This document shows positions 1-8,003 of a stretch of DNA of 64,000 nucleotides, one piece after another. The notes beneath the pieces were generated by a model. That model was not told the origin of the DNA. It did no database searches and saw nothing but the letters and a program-made list of their open reading frames with translations. Origin of the DNA: Marichromatium gracile (GTDB lineage: Bacteria > Pseudomonadota > Gammaproteobacteria > Chromatiales > Chromatiaceae); contig NZ_SMDC01000014.1 of assembly GCF_004343155.1 (NCBI RefSeq), positions 23,473 through 87,472 on the forward strand, given 5' to 3'. A program made the position numbers and the translations under genes. The stretch's first letter is position 1. Each line of letters opens with the position of its first letter.

Positions 1-1190
1 GCGCGGTGTGGCGGCGTCTCGAGCACGGTCCCTTCGCCTGCCCGGTGATCTCCGTCGCCGGCACCAACGGCAAGGGCTCCTGCGTGGCCATGCTCGAGGC
101 CACCGCGCTGGCTGCCGGTTATCGCTGCGGCACCTACGGCTCGCCGCATCTGGTGCACTACAACGAGCGTATCCGCATCGACGGCGAACCGGTCGACGAC
201 GCCGCGCTGATCGGCGCCTTCGACCGTATCGACCAGGCCCGGGGCGAGATCTCGCTGACCTATTTCGAGTTCGCCACCCTGGCCGCGCTCGATCTCTTCG
301 CGCGCGCCGGGCTCGATCTGGTGGTGCTCGAGGTCGGGCTCGGCGGACGGCTCGATGCGGTCAACCTGATCGATGCCGATGTCGCCGTGGTGACCTCGAT
401 CGGGCTCGACCATACCGATTGGCTGGGCGAGAGTCTCGATGACATCGCCCGCGAGAAGGCGGGGATCTTCCGTCCCGCTCGCGCCGCGGTGATCGGTCAG
501 CGCGACGCGCCGGCGGCCCTGCGCGAGGCCGCGCTCGGCTGCGGCGCGCGTCCGCTGCAGCTGGGTGTGGAGTTCGACCGTCACGGCGCCGAGGCCGGCT
601 GGGAGTGGCAGGGCCCCGATGGTCGCCGTCACGCGCTGCCGTTGCCGGCGATGCGCGGCGAGTTCCAGCGCGACAACGCCGCCGCGGCGATCACCGCGCT
701 CGATGCCCTGCGCGAGCGCCTGCCGATCCCGCGCAACGCCTTGCGTCAGGGGCTCGGGCGCGCCCGCCTGCCGGGGCGCTTCCAGGTGTTGCCGGGGACG
801 CCGAGCCATATCCTCGATGTCGCCCACAACGCCCAGGCCGCCGCCGCACTGGCCACCAATCTGCGCGCCTTCGCCAGTCGTGGTCTGGCGGTGCGGGTGG
901 TGTTGGCGATGCTCGCCGACAAGGAGCCGGAGGCGCTGTTTGCGGCGCTCGCCGATCAGGTCACGCACTGGTACCTGACCGAGACCGACGATGCCCGCGC
1001 CATGGCGCGCGAGACGCTGCGCGCGCGTCTGGGTGCGGCCGGACTCGCCGCCGAGGACTGTAGCCTCTGCGTCGACCCGGCGGAGGCGCTGGCGCGCGCC
1101 GATGCCGCCAGCGAGGGCGAGGACTGCGTGCTGGTGTGTGGATCCTTCACCACCGTCGGGGCGGCGCTGCGGGTGCTCGGGCACGGCTGA
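1..1190 (+). CDS. folC: Folylpolyglutamate/dihydrofolate synthase FolC, 5' end cut by window edge
   Basis: Bifunctional dihydrofolate synthase and folylpolyglutamate synthase of the Mur-ligase superfamily. It joins dihydropteroate to glutamate and adds further glutamates to folates. The reading frame is open to the left edge, so the first few dozen residues of the usual roughly 420-430 lie outside the window; a GTG at position 6 is internal. The ATP-binding loop AGTNGKGS is present about 18 residues into the visible part, followed by the family segment GLGGRLDAVN and the Mur-type DVAHN motif near position 820. It precedes dedD and cvpA in the same direction, the order common in gammaproteobacteria (accD-folC-dedD-cvpA-purF). 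Nothing unusual apart from the edge truncation. Confidence 0.95.
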   Translation, partial: AVWRRLEHGPFACPVISVAGTNGKGSCVAMLEATALAAGYRCGTYGSPHLVHYNERIRIDGEPVDDAALIGAFDRIDQARGEISLTYFEFATLAALDLFARAGLDLVVLEVGLGGRLDAVNLIDADVAVVTSIGLDHTDWLGESLDDIAREKAGIFRPARAAVIGQRDAPAALREAALGCGARPLQLGVEFDRHGAEAGWEWQGPDGRRHALPLPAMRGEFQRDNAAAAITALDALRERLPIPRNALRQGLGRARLPGRFQVLPGTPSHILDVAHNAQAAAALATNLRAFASRGLAVRVVLAMLADKEPEALFAALADQVTHWYLTETDDARAMARETLRARLGAAGLAAEDCSLCVDPAEALARADAASEGEDCVLVCGSFTTVGAALRVLGHG

Positions 1191-1295
1191 TATACTCTCG
1201 CCAGGGCGGGCGTCCCGGCCCGCGCCTCGGCCGGGAGTGCCATTCGAGTCATCACGCAGCCGGACGGCTGCGTTCGCTATCGTGGGTGAAGTGTC

Positions 1296-1901
1296 ATGCG
1301 TGAAGGTGCCAAGAGACGATTGACAGGGGCGGTGGTAATCGTCGCGCTGGTGGTGATCTTCGTGCCCATGCTCTTCGAGCAACCACCGCTGACCCCGCCC
1401 GAGCCGATCCCCGCCGCGATCCCCGAGCAGCCGCCCTTTGCCGATCGCTTCCGCTCCGAGTCCTATCTGGCACCCGACGAGGACGTCGACGAGGTCATCG
1501 CGCCGAGGCCGCTGCCCCAGGTCCAACCTCAGGCTGCCTTCCAGACGCCGCGGGAGTCTGTCCCGGAGCCGGAGCCGATGCGCCAGTCCCGCCCGCAGCC
1601 CGAGCCTGCGCCGAGCGTCCAGCCCCGTCCAGAGCTGCGTCAGCAGCAGGCGCCGGCCACGCAGTTGCCCTCCTGGGTGGTGCAGGTCGCCAGCCTCGGT
1701 ACCGCCGCCGGCGCCGCCGAGCTCGAGGCGCGGTTGCGCGCCGCCGGCTACTCGGCCTTCGTCGAACAGGCCGAGGTCAACGGCAAGCGCTACTACCGCG
1801 TCCGCGTCGGTCCCGAGATCGATCGTGTCGATGCCGAGCGCGCCGCGACCATGCTGCGCGATCGCCAGGGGCTCGAGACCCTGATTCAGCGCTACCCCTG
1901 A
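1296..1901 (+). CDS. dedD: DedD-type SPOR-domain cell-division protein
   Basis: Inner-membrane protein with a C-terminal SPOR domain. SPOR domains bind denuded septal peptidoglycan, and DedD helps constriction at the division site. The 201-residue product has a short basic cytoplasmic start (MREGAKRRLTG), one membrane segment at about residues 9-27, a long proline- and glutamate-rich linker (about 30-120) and a SPOR domain at about 125-200 starting near SWVVQVASLG. ATG at 1296 follows GTGAAGTGTC with no strong Shine-Dalgarno, but it gives the expected N-terminus. It lies between folC and cvpA, as in many gammaproteobacteria. Confidence 0.88.
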   Translation: MREGAKRRLTGAVVIVALVVIFVPMLFEQPPLTPPEPIPAAIPEQPPFADRFRSESYLAPDEDVDEVIAPRPLPQVQPQAAFQTPRESVPEPEPMRQSRPQPEPAPSVQPRPELRQQQAPATQLPSWVVQVASLGTAAGAAELEARLRAAGYSAFVEQAEVNGKRYYRVRVGPEIDRVDAERAATMLRDRQGLETLIQRYP

Positions 1902-1914
1902 GGCCGCATCGGCG

Positions 1915-2400
1915 ATGACCGGGGTCGACCTGGCGTTGCTCGGCCTGGTGCTGTTCTCGGCCTTGATCGGCCTCGCCCGGGGCCTGATCCGCGAGTCGTT
2001 CTCGCTCGGCGCCTGGGTCATCGCCCTGCTGTTCGCCTGGACCCAGCACCGCGCATTCGCCGCGGTACTCGCCGACTGGGTCGCACAGCCGGCCCTCGCC
2101 CTGGCGCTGGCCTTCGCGCTCTTGCTGGTCGTGGTGCTGCTGCCTGGCGCGGTGCTCGGCGCCATCCTCGGGCGCCTCACCGAGAGGGTCGGCCTGGCGC
2201 TGCCGGATCGTCTGCTGGGGCTGGTGTTCGGCACGCTGCGCGGGGTGCTGATCGTGGCGTTCGCGGTATTCCTCGCCGCCCTGACCCCATTGCCAGAATC
2301 TGCCTGGTGGCAGGATTCGAGCCTGATCGGCGGCCTCGAGGGCATCGCCCAGCGTATCCTCGAGCGCCTGCCGGCCTCGCTCGGTGCCCGCTTCGGGTGA
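1915..2400 (+). CDS. cvpA: CvpA family membrane protein
   Basis: CvpA (colicin V production) family inner-membrane protein, 161 residues with about four hydrophobic segments (near 2-20, 28-50, 60-90 and 100-120). The N-terminus (MTGVDLALLGLVLFSALIGL) and the early segment ARGLIRESFSLGAWV are typical of the family. The molecular activity is not settled; envelope-stress and bile-resistance roles are reported in enterobacteria. It starts 13 bases after the dedD stop and is normally co-transcribed with purF. Here a 389-base gap with heptamer repeats separates it from purF, so cotranscription across the gap is uncertain. Confidence 0.9.
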   Translation: MTGVDLALLGLVLFSALIGLARGLIRESFSLGAWVIALLFAWTQHRAFAAVLADWVAQPALALALAFALLLVVVLLPGAVLGAILGRLTERVGLALPDRLLGLVFGTLRGVLIVAFAVFLAALTPLPESAWWQDSSLIGGLEGIAQRILERLPASLGARFG

Positions 2401-2409
2401 GGGCGGGAC

Positions 2410-2490
2410 CAGCTACCAGCCGCCAGCCGCTAGCCGCTAGCCGCCAGTCGCCAGTCGCCAGTCGCCAGTCGCCAGTCGCCAGTCGCCAGT
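2410..2490 (+). repeat. Heptanucleotide tandem array, CAGNCGC type
   Basis: Eleven full 7-base units plus a partial one run from 2410: CAGCTAC, CAGCCGC twice, TAGCCGC twice, then CAGTCGC six times, ending in CAGTGGGG. Only two or three positions of each unit vary and the CAG core is kept. The array begins ten bases after the cvpA stop. It is the left, plus-oriented arm of the composite element described at 2561-2651. It is not a CRISPR: units are contiguous, with no spacers. Confidence 0.9.
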
Positions 2491-2560
2491 GGGGATGGGT
2501 GGCGCCCATATGGCGGCAGTGGCTGATGTCTTGCGGCGACGACGGGAGGAACAGCGCCTA

Positions 2561-2651
2561 CTGGAAGCTGGTGGCTGACGGCTGGTAGCTAATAGCGTTT
2601 CCCTTCGCGTTCTTCGCGGCTTTGCGGTTCAATCCGCTGGCCGCTGGCGGG
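2561..2651 (-). repeat. Opposite-orientation heptamer arm plus TTGAACCGC motif, copy a
   Basis: Positions 2561-2595 hold five degenerate heptamers on the other strand (CTGGAAG, CTGGTGG, CTGACGG, CTGGTAG, CTAATAG). Next, 2597-2632 is the reverse complement of a roughly 36-base motif that starts TTGAACCGCAAAGCCGCGA. Positions 2637-2650 add two more CTGGNNG units. The motif recurs at 12433-12469 and 12541-12575. Together with the array at 2410 this makes a head-to-head composite element between cvpA and purF. The rest of the gap, 2652-2789, is the purF leader and shows no clear promoter. Confidence 0.75.
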
Positions 2652-2789
2652 CTTGGAATGCGCCCTCCGGCCCCGATCTTGGGCGTTGTGGGTTGCGGGG
2701 GCAGGGCGTATCGGGTAATTTCGATCGTTTCCATTCCACCCAATTTCGGTTGTCGTCATCCTCCGTGGCGGCAGACGCGCGAGGACCTC

Positions 2790-4304
2790 ATGTGCGGGAT
2801 CGTCGGCATCGTCGGTAAGGGCCCTGTTAATCAGTCGCTTTACGACGCGCTCCTAGTTTTGCAGCACCGCGGCCAGGACGCCGCCGGTATCGTCACCTGC
2901 GAGGGTGGGCGCTTGCACCTGCGCAAGGACAACGGACTGGCTCGTGACGTGTTCCGTACCTCGCACATGATCCAGCTGCGTGGCGACATGGGCGTGGGGC
3001 ACGTGCGCTATCCCACCGCCGGCGCCTCCAGTTCGGCCGAGGCCCAGCCCTTCTACGTCAACTCGCCCTACGGCATCGTGCTCGCGCACAACGGCAATCT
3101 GACCAACGCCGATGCGCTCAAGCGCGACCTGTTCGTCGACGACCTGCGCCACCTCAACACCGACTCCGACTCCGAGGTGTTGCTCAACATCTTCGCCCAT
3201 GAGCTGCAAAGCCAGGGCAAGCTGAACATCGAGGAAGAGGACGTCTTCCAGGCCGTGGCCGGGGTGCACCGGCGCTGTCGCGGCGGCTATGCGGCGGTGG
3301 CGATGATCCCGGGCTTCGGCGTGCTCGGCTTCCGCGATCCGCACGGCATCCGTCCGCTGGTCTACGGCTATCGCGAGACCGCCGATGGTCACGAGTACAT
3401 GATCGCCTCGGAGAGCGTCGCGCTCGATACCAGCGGCTTCAAGCTGATCGGTGACGTCGCCCCCGGAGAGGCGGTGCTGATCACCCTCGACGGCAAGCTC
3501 CACACCCATCAGTGCGCCGCCGAGCCGGTGCTCTCGCCCTGTCTGTTCGAGTTCGTCTATTTCGCCCGCCCCGACTCGATCATCGACAACATCTCGGTGC
3601 ACAAGGCGCGTTCGCGGATGGGCAAGAAGCTCGCGACCAAGATCAAGCGCGAGTGGGGCGATCATGACATCGATGTCGTGATCCCGGTGCCCGACACCAG
3701 TCGCACCGCCGCGCTGCAGCTGGCCAACCATCTCGGCGTGCCCTATGCCGAGGGCTTCATCAAGAACCGCTATATCGCCCGGACCTTCATCATGCCGGGG
3801 CAGAAGGTGCGCAAGAAGTCGGTGCGCCAGAAGCTCAACGCCATCGATCTGGAGTTCCGCCGCAAGAACGTGCTGCTGGTCGACGACTCGATCGTGCGCG
3901 GCACCACCTCGCAGCAGATCATCCAGATGGCGCGCGATGCCGGTGCCAACCGGGTCTATCTCGCCTCGGCCGCGCCGCCGGTGCGCTACCCCAACGTCTA
4001 CGGCATCGATATGCCGGCGGCCAGCGAGCTGATCGCTTCGGGTCGCACCGAGGCGGAGATCTGTGCCGAGCTCGGCGCCGACGGCCTGATCTTCCAGGAT
4101 CTCGAGGACCTGATCGACGCGGTGCAGAAGAAGGGCAAGAGCCATGTCGATCGCTTCGATACCTCGGTCTTCGACGGCAACTATGTGACCGGGGACGTGA
4201 CCCCGGAATACCTCCGCGCCCTCGAGGCCAATCGCAACGACGGCGCCAAGGAACAGCGCTCAGCGCGCAGCGAGAGTGTCATTGACCTGCACAACTCAGT
4301 CTGA
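2790..4304 (+). CDS. purF: Amidophosphoribosyltransferase PurF
   Basis: First committed step of purine synthesis: PRPP and glutamine give 5-phosphoribosylamine. The start is placed at ATG 2790 because it gives MCGIVGIVG, where Cys2 becomes the N-terminal nucleophile of the glutaminase (Ntn) domain; an in-frame extension back to 2622 would bury it. The 504-residue length fits the family. Glutaminase motifs include [11 protein letters not shown] and HNGNLTNA, and the phosphoribosyltransferase site reads [14 protein letters not shown] near positions 3860-3910. The 3' end overlaps metZ by 29 bases. Confidence 0.97.
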   Translation: MCGIVGIVGKGPVNQSLYDALLVLQHRGQDAAGIVTCEGGRLHLRKDNGLARDVFRTSHMIQLRGDMGVGHVRYPTAGASSSAEAQPFYVNSPYGIVLAHNGNLTNADALKRDLFVDDLRHLNTDSDSEVLLNIFAHELQSQGKLNIEEEDVFQAVAGVHRRCRGGYAAVAMIPGFGVLGFRDPHGIRPLVYGYRETADGHEYMIASESVALDTSGFKLIGDVAPGEAVLITLDGKLHTHQCAAEPVLSPCLFEFVYFARPDSIIDNISVHKARSRMGKKLATKIKREWGDHDIDVVIPVPDTSRTAALQLANHLGVPYAEGFIKNRYIARTFIMPGQKVRKKSVRQKLNAIDLEFRRKNVLLVDDSIVRGTTSQQIIQMARDAGANRVYLASAAPPVRYPNVYGIDMPAASELIASGRTEAEICAELGADGLIFQDLEDLIDAVQKKGKSHVDRFDTSVFDGNYVTGDVTPEYLRALEANRNDGAKEQRSARSESVIDLHNSV

Positions 4305-5511
4305 TCCGGGTCTCCCGGAGGAGTCGGCTGGCGCCACGGCGGCGCCGGGCTTTGCCACGCGTGCGGTACGCGCCGGTCAGCGGCGCACGCCCGAGGGCGA
4401 GCACGCCGAGCCCATCTTCACCACCTCGAGCTTCGTCTTCTCGAGCGCGGCCGAGGCCGCCGCGCGCTTCGCCGGTGAGGCCGAGGGCAACATCTATTCG
4501 CGCTTCACCAACCCCACGGTGCGGACCTTCGAGGAGCGGCTGGCCGCGCTCGAAGGAGGCGAGTGTTGCGTCGCCGCCGCCTCCGGGATGGCCGCGATCC
4601 TCGCGCTCTGTCTCGGGACCCTCGAGGCCGGGGATCACGTGGTGGTCTCGCGCAGCGTGTTCGGCAGTACCAGCTCGCTGTTCAGCAAATATCTCGCCCG
4701 CTTCGGGGTGGCGACGACCTTCGTCCCGCTCTCCGATCCCGCCGCCTGGGAGGCGGCGATCGGGACGAAGACGCGGATGCTGTTCTGCGAGACGCCCTCG
4801 AACCCGCTCACCGAGATGGCCGATCTGCGCGAGCTGGCCGAGATCGCACATCGAGGCGGCTGCCGGCTGGTGGTCGACAACTGCTTCTGCACCCCGGCAC
4901 TGCAGCGTCCGCTCGAACTCGGGGCCGATGTGGTGGTGCATTCGGCGACCAAGTATCTCGATGGTCAGGGGCGCTGTGTCGGTGGCGCCGTGGTCGGTGA
5001 TCGCAAGTTGGTCGGCGAGGCGGTGTTCGGCGTGATGCGGACCGCCGGCCCGACGATGAGTCCGTTCAACGCCTGGGTCTTCCTCAAGGGGCTCGAGACG
5101 CTCGAGCTGCGGATGCAGGCGCATACACGCGCCGCCGAGCAGCTCGCCCACTGGCTCGACGACCATCCGGCGGTGGCGCGGGTCCATTACCCGGGGCTGC
5201 CCCAGCATCCCCAGCACCATCTGATCGGCACCCAGCAGCGCAGCGGCGGCGGTATCGTCTCCTTCGAGGTGCGCGGTGCGCGCGCCGAGGCCTGGCGGGT
5301 GATCGACTCGACGCGGATGATCTCGATCACCGCCAACCTCGGTGATGCCAAGACCACCATCACCCATCCGGCGACCACGACCCACGGTCGACTCAGTGCC
5401 GCGGAGCGCGCCGACGCCGGTATCACTGAGTCGCTGCTGCGGGTCGCGGTGGGGCTGGAGTCGGTGGCCGACATCCAGGCCGACCTGGCGCGAGGGCTGG
5501 CGGTGTCGTGA
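4276..5511 (+). CDS. metZ: O-succinylhomoserine sulfhydrylase MetZ
   Basis: PLP-dependent enzyme of the Cys/Met metabolism family. It makes homocysteine directly from O-succinylhomoserine and sulfide, bypassing cystathionine. The 411-residue protein closely follows Pseudomonas-type Met[13 protein letters not shown] near the start, [21 protein letters not shown], and the PLP lysine in [12 protein letters not shown] (about residue 226). GTG at 4276 is taken as the start. The first roughly 25 residues are poorly conserved, so a later start is possible. It overlaps the purF end by 29 bases and its own TGA overlaps the next gene's GTG, so translational coupling is likely. Direct sulfhydrylation suits a sulfide-rich habitat (inference). 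Confidence 0.93.
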   Translation: MSLTCTTQSDPGLPEESAGATAAPGFATRAVRAGQRRTPEGEHAEPIFTTSSFVFSSAAEAAARFAGEAEGNIYSRFTNPTVRTFEERLAALEGGECCVAAASGMAAILALCLGTLEAGDHVVVSRSVFGSTSSLFSKYLARFGVATTFVPLSDPAAWEAAIGTKTRMLFCETPSNPLTEMADLRELAEIAHRGGCRLVVDNCFCTPALQRPLELGADVVVHSATKYLDGQGRCVGGAVVGDRKLVGEAVFGVMRTAGPTMSPFNAWVFLKGLETLELRMQAHTRAAEQLAHWLDDHPAVARVHYPGLPQHPQHHLIGTQQRSGGGIVSFEVRGARAEAWRVIDSTRMISITANLGDAKTTITHPATTTHGRLSAAERADAGITESLLRVAVGLESVADIQADLARGLAVS

Positions 5512-6542
5512 CGGCCCTGGAACTGATCTGCCCGGGACTGCTCGGCCCCCTGCCGCTACGTCCCGAGCCCTTTCCGATACTGCCCAATCTCGACCGTCTG
5601 CTGGCACGTGCGAGTGTCGTCGACGGGGTTGCCAGCGATCCTTTCGCCGCGCTGTTCGCCGCCTTCGGCATCGCCGCCGAGCCAGGCTGTGATCTGCCCA
5701 GTGCGCCCTTGTGTCTGCTCGGCGACGCCCCCGAACTGCTCGCCGGAGAGGGCGCTGCCGCTTACTGGCTGCATGCCGATCCGGTCTACCTGCGCCCGGA
5801 CATGGAGCGGTTGCGGCTCTTCGAACTCGAGCGCTTCGCACTCGACGCCGAGGAGGCCGCGGCGCTGGTGGCGAGCTTCAACGATCACTTCGCCGACGCC
5901 GGACTGGAGTTGGTTGCGCCGACCCCGCAGCGCTGGTATCTACGCCTGGCGCGGCCGCCCGCGCTGCGTACCACGCCGCTCTATCGGGTGATGGGCGAGG
6001 CGCTCAGCCCGGATGCGATCAGCGGCGACGATGCGCTGGCCTGGAACCGGCTGCTCAACGAGGTGCAGATGCTGTTCTTCGCCGATCCGGTCAATCGCGC
6101 CCGCGAGGCGCGTGGCGAGCCGGTGGTCAACGGACTCTGGCCCTGGGGCGGGGGACGGCTGCCGGCGGCGCCGGGGCGGGGGCCTGCCCTGGTGGTGGGC
6201 GAGCATCCGCTCACCCACGGGCTGGCACACTGGGCCGGGGTGGGGCACCGCACCCCGGCCCAGTGGTTGCAAGACCCAGCGCTCGGCGAGCGGGGTGTCC
6301 TGATCTATGACGAGAGCCCCTGGCGGGCGCTGCACGGGCGCGATCTTGGCGCCTGGTCCGATGCCCTGGTCGCCTGTGATGCCGCGCTCGCCGCGCCGCT
6401 GCGCGCGTTGCGTCGGCAGCGCTGGTCGGAGGTCGTGCTCGATCCCTGTGCCGGGACCCGCTATCGCACCTCGGGCTGGGGGCTGTTGCGCGGGTGGCGT
6501 CGGCGCGGGTTGCGATCGCACTGCCGGCTCGCCCGGCGCTGA
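5508..6542 (+). CDS. RpfE-like / phosphoglycerate-mutase-related protein
   Basis: 344-residue soluble protein of the conserved gammaproteobacterial group often labelled RpfE-like or cofactor-independent phosphoglycerate-mutase-related. I recognise it by PEPFPILPNLDRLLARA near the start, YWLHADPVYLRPDMERLRLF, the NEVQMLFF segment and the GLWPWGGGRLP motif. Its biochemical activity is unknown to me, and I see no full set of mutase metal-binding residues. GTG at 5508 overlaps the metZ stop (GTGA), so it is probably co-translated with metZ. The C-terminus is rich in arginine and tryptophan. Confidence 0.7.
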   Translation: MTALELICPGLLGPLPLRPEPFPILPNLDRLLARASVVDGVASDPFAALFAAFGIAAEPGCDLPSAPLCLLGDAPELLAGEGAAAYWLHADPVYLRPDMERLRLFELERFALDAEEAAALVASFNDHFADAGLELVAPTPQRWYLRLARPPALRTTPLYRVMGEALSPDAISGDDALAWNRLLNEVQMLFFADPVNRAREARGEPVVNGLWPWGGGRLPAAPGRGPALVVGEHPLTHGLAHWAGVGHRTPAQWLQDPALGERGVLIYDESPWRALHGRDLGAWSDALVACDAALAAPLRALRRQRWSEVVLDPCAGTRYRTSGWGLLRGWRRRGLRSHCRLARR

Positions 6543-6546
6543 GGGC

Positions 6547-7035
6547 TCAGCCCGCGACCGCGAGGTCGAGCGGCTGGGCCTGGAGCAGCTGGAGCGCGGC
6601 CCGGGTCTCGACCTCGAGGATGAAGCCGCGCTTGCCGCCGTTGATATAGATCCGCGGCAGTTCGAGGATGCCGCGCTCGCAATAGACCGGCATCGGGTGA
6701 CGGGTCCCGAACGGCGAGGTGCCGCCGACCCGGTAGCCGGAGTGCCGATCGGCGACCTCGGGCGCGCAGGGGCGCACCCGCTTGGTGCCGATGGCGCGCG
6801 CCAGGTGCTGGGTGGCGACCTGACAGTCGCCGTGCATCAGCACGACCAATGGCCGCGCATCGGCGTCCTCCATGATCAATGTCTTGACCACCAGGTGCTC
6901 GTCGACGCCGAGTGTCGCCGCCACCTGCGCCGTACCGCCGCCGCTGACATAGTCGTAGCAGTGCGGGGTGAAGGCGATGCCGGCGGCACGCAGCGCCCTG
7001 ACCGCCTGGGTGACCGGGTGTTTCTCCTTGGCCAT
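6547..7035 (-). CDS. ybaK: Cys-tRNA(Pro)/YbaK-type aminoacyl-tRNA deacylase
   Basis: 162-residue YbaK/ProX-fold protein. The family hydrolyses mischarged aminoacyl-tRNA in trans, typically Cys-tRNA(Pro). The N-terminus MAKEKHPVTQAVRALRAAG, the core VVKTLIMEDADARPLVVLMHG and the GYRVGGTSPFG loop are diagnostic. The start is ATG at 7035 (minus), preceded by a strong GAGGGGAGGAAC ribosome site; the longer open frame upstream is a shadow of the methyltransferase gene. It begins 14 bases after the DUF938 gene ends, so the two probably form one operon. Confidence 0.9.
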   Translation of the reverse strand: MAKEKHPVTQAVRALRAAGIAFTPHCYDYVSGGGTAQVAATLGVDEHLVVKTLIMEDADARPLVVLMHGDCQVATQHLARAIGTKRVRPCAPEVADRHSGYRVGGTSPFGTRHPMPVYCERGILELPRIYINGGKRGFILEVETRAALQLLQAQPLDLAVAG

Positions 7036-7049
7036 GTTCCTCCCCTCGT

Positions 7050-7652
7050 TCAGTGTCGCCGCCACACCAGGATGCGGTTGTTCGTCGGCATCGCATGTTC
7101 GGCCAGCGCCTCGAAGCCGTTGTCCTCGGCCAGCCCCAGCAGCCAGGTGCGATCGCGCACCCCCATCGCCGGGTCGCGCGCGCGCAGCCAGGCGTCGAAG
7201 GCGGCGTTGCTCTCGCTGGTCGGTCGGCCATCCTCGTGGAAGGGGCCGTAGAGGGCGAAGAGCCCACCGGGGGCGAGTACCTCGCCGAGTCCACTGAACA
7301 TCGCCGCGACCGCCGCGACCGGCATGATGTGCGCGGTGTTGGCGCTGAAAGCGGCGTCGAACCCGGGTGTCGGCCAGGGACCGCGCAGCACGTCGAGCGC
7401 GATCGGCTCGGGCAGGTTGGGCAGCGCCGCCTCGCCGATCCACTGACGCATCCCCGGCAACTCGTCGGCGCGGTCGCTGCACTGCCAGCACAGCTCGGGC
7501 AGTGCCGCGGCGAAATGGACCCCGTGCTGCCCGGTGCCGCTGCCGATCTCCAGCAACCGGCGCCGTCCGGCATAGAGCGGGGCGATCACCGCGAGGATGG
7601 GGGCGCGATTCTGATCGCAGGACTCGGCGTAGGGCTTGGTGGTCGATTGCAT
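7050..7652 (-). CDS. DUF938 family SAM-dependent methyltransferase-like protein
   Basis: 200-residue class I methyltransferase-fold protein of the DUF938 family. The SAM-binding motif I reads LLEIGSGTGQHG near residue 33. The N-terminal KPYAESCDQNRAPILAVIAP and the later NTAHIMP are family signatures. Substrate unknown. ATG at 7652 is chosen over an ATG 25 codons upstream because family members start with this short polar segment before SCDQNR. It is the first gene of a two-gene minus-strand unit with ybaK. The upstream gap 7653-8003 is filled mostly by heptamer arrays. Confidence 0.85.
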   Translation of the reverse strand: MQSTTKPYAESCDQNRAPILAVIAPLYAGRRRLLEIGSGTGQHGVHFAAALPELCWQCSDRADELPGMRQWIGEAALPNLPEPIALDVLRGPWPTPGFDAAFSANTAHIMPVAAVAAMFSGLGEVLAPGGLFALYGPFHEDGRPTSESNAAFDAWLRARDPAMGVRDRTWLLGLAEDNGFEALAEHAMPTNNRILVWRRH

Positions 7653-7729
7653 CGGTGGACTCGTATGTGGTGGCGACGACAGCGCCTCGATCGGCCACAG
7701 GATGCCGCGCGTCGGGAGCGGTCGCAAGT

Positions 7730-7778
7730 CAGCTGCCAGCTATCAGCTTCCAGCTATCAGCTGCCAGCCGCCAGTGGC
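7730..7778 (+). repeat. Degenerate heptamer array, CAGCTNN type
   Basis: Seven contiguous imperfect 7-base units: CAGCTGC, CAGCTAT, CAGCTTC, CAGCTAT, CAGCTGC, CAGCCGC, CAGTGGC. It is the plus-oriented arm of a head-to-head pair with 7851-7942, separated by about 72 bases. It lies upstream of the divergent methyltransferase and lipoprotein genes. No promoter is evident in the remaining gap. Confidence 0.7.
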
Positions 7779-7850
7779 CGCCTGCCCCCAAGCGCTGGCA
7801 CCAAGCGCGTGTGATGGCAGGCAATGCCGTCGTCAGGGGCGCATACTCAC

Positions 7851-7942
7851 TGGCGGCTGGCGGCTGGCGGCTGGCGGCTGGCGGCTGGCGGCTGGCGGCT
7901 GGCGGCTGGCGGCTGGCGGCTGGCGGCTGGCGGCTGGTACTG
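7851..7942 (-). repeat. Perfect heptamer array, CGGCTGG type (12 units)
   Basis: Twelve identical CGGCTGG units cover 7854-7937, flanked by partial units. On the minus strand this reads CCAGCCG, so it faces the array at 7730. Because 7 is not a multiple of 3, all three plus-strand frames stay open and each codes a 7-residue repeat (RLAAGGW in the lipoprotein frame). This creates spurious open frames on both strands. The near-perfect identity suggests recent expansion or contraction by slippage. Confidence 0.92.
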
Positions 7943-8003
7943 GAGCCCGTGGCATGATCGGCTATCATGGTGGCTTTGTGCCGCCTGGGCGGGGGTGCCC
8001 TCG

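Noticed and set aside
2622..2789. 56-codon upstream extension of purF
   Set aside because: PurF needs Cys as residue 2 (MCGIVG) for the glutaminase nucleophile; the extension starts inside a repeat motif.
2853..4145. Minus-strand 430-residue frame opposite purF
   Set aside because: Antisense shadow of a conserved enzyme.
6547..7698. Fused 383-residue protein joining DUF938 region and YbaK
   Set aside because: The upstream part is the wrong frame of the methyltransferase; YbaK has its own ATG and strong ribosome site at 7035.
7729..7968. Minus-strand 79-residue frame rich in Arg-Gln-Pro-Pro-Ala-Ala-Ser repeats
   Set aside because: By-product of the same array on the other strand; no ribosome site or conserved part.
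7824..8003. N-terminal extension of the lipoprotein frame through the heptamer array (RLAAGGW repeats)
   Set aside because: It translates only tandem DNA repeats. The lipoprotein signal begins at ATG 8004 and a signal must be N-terminal.
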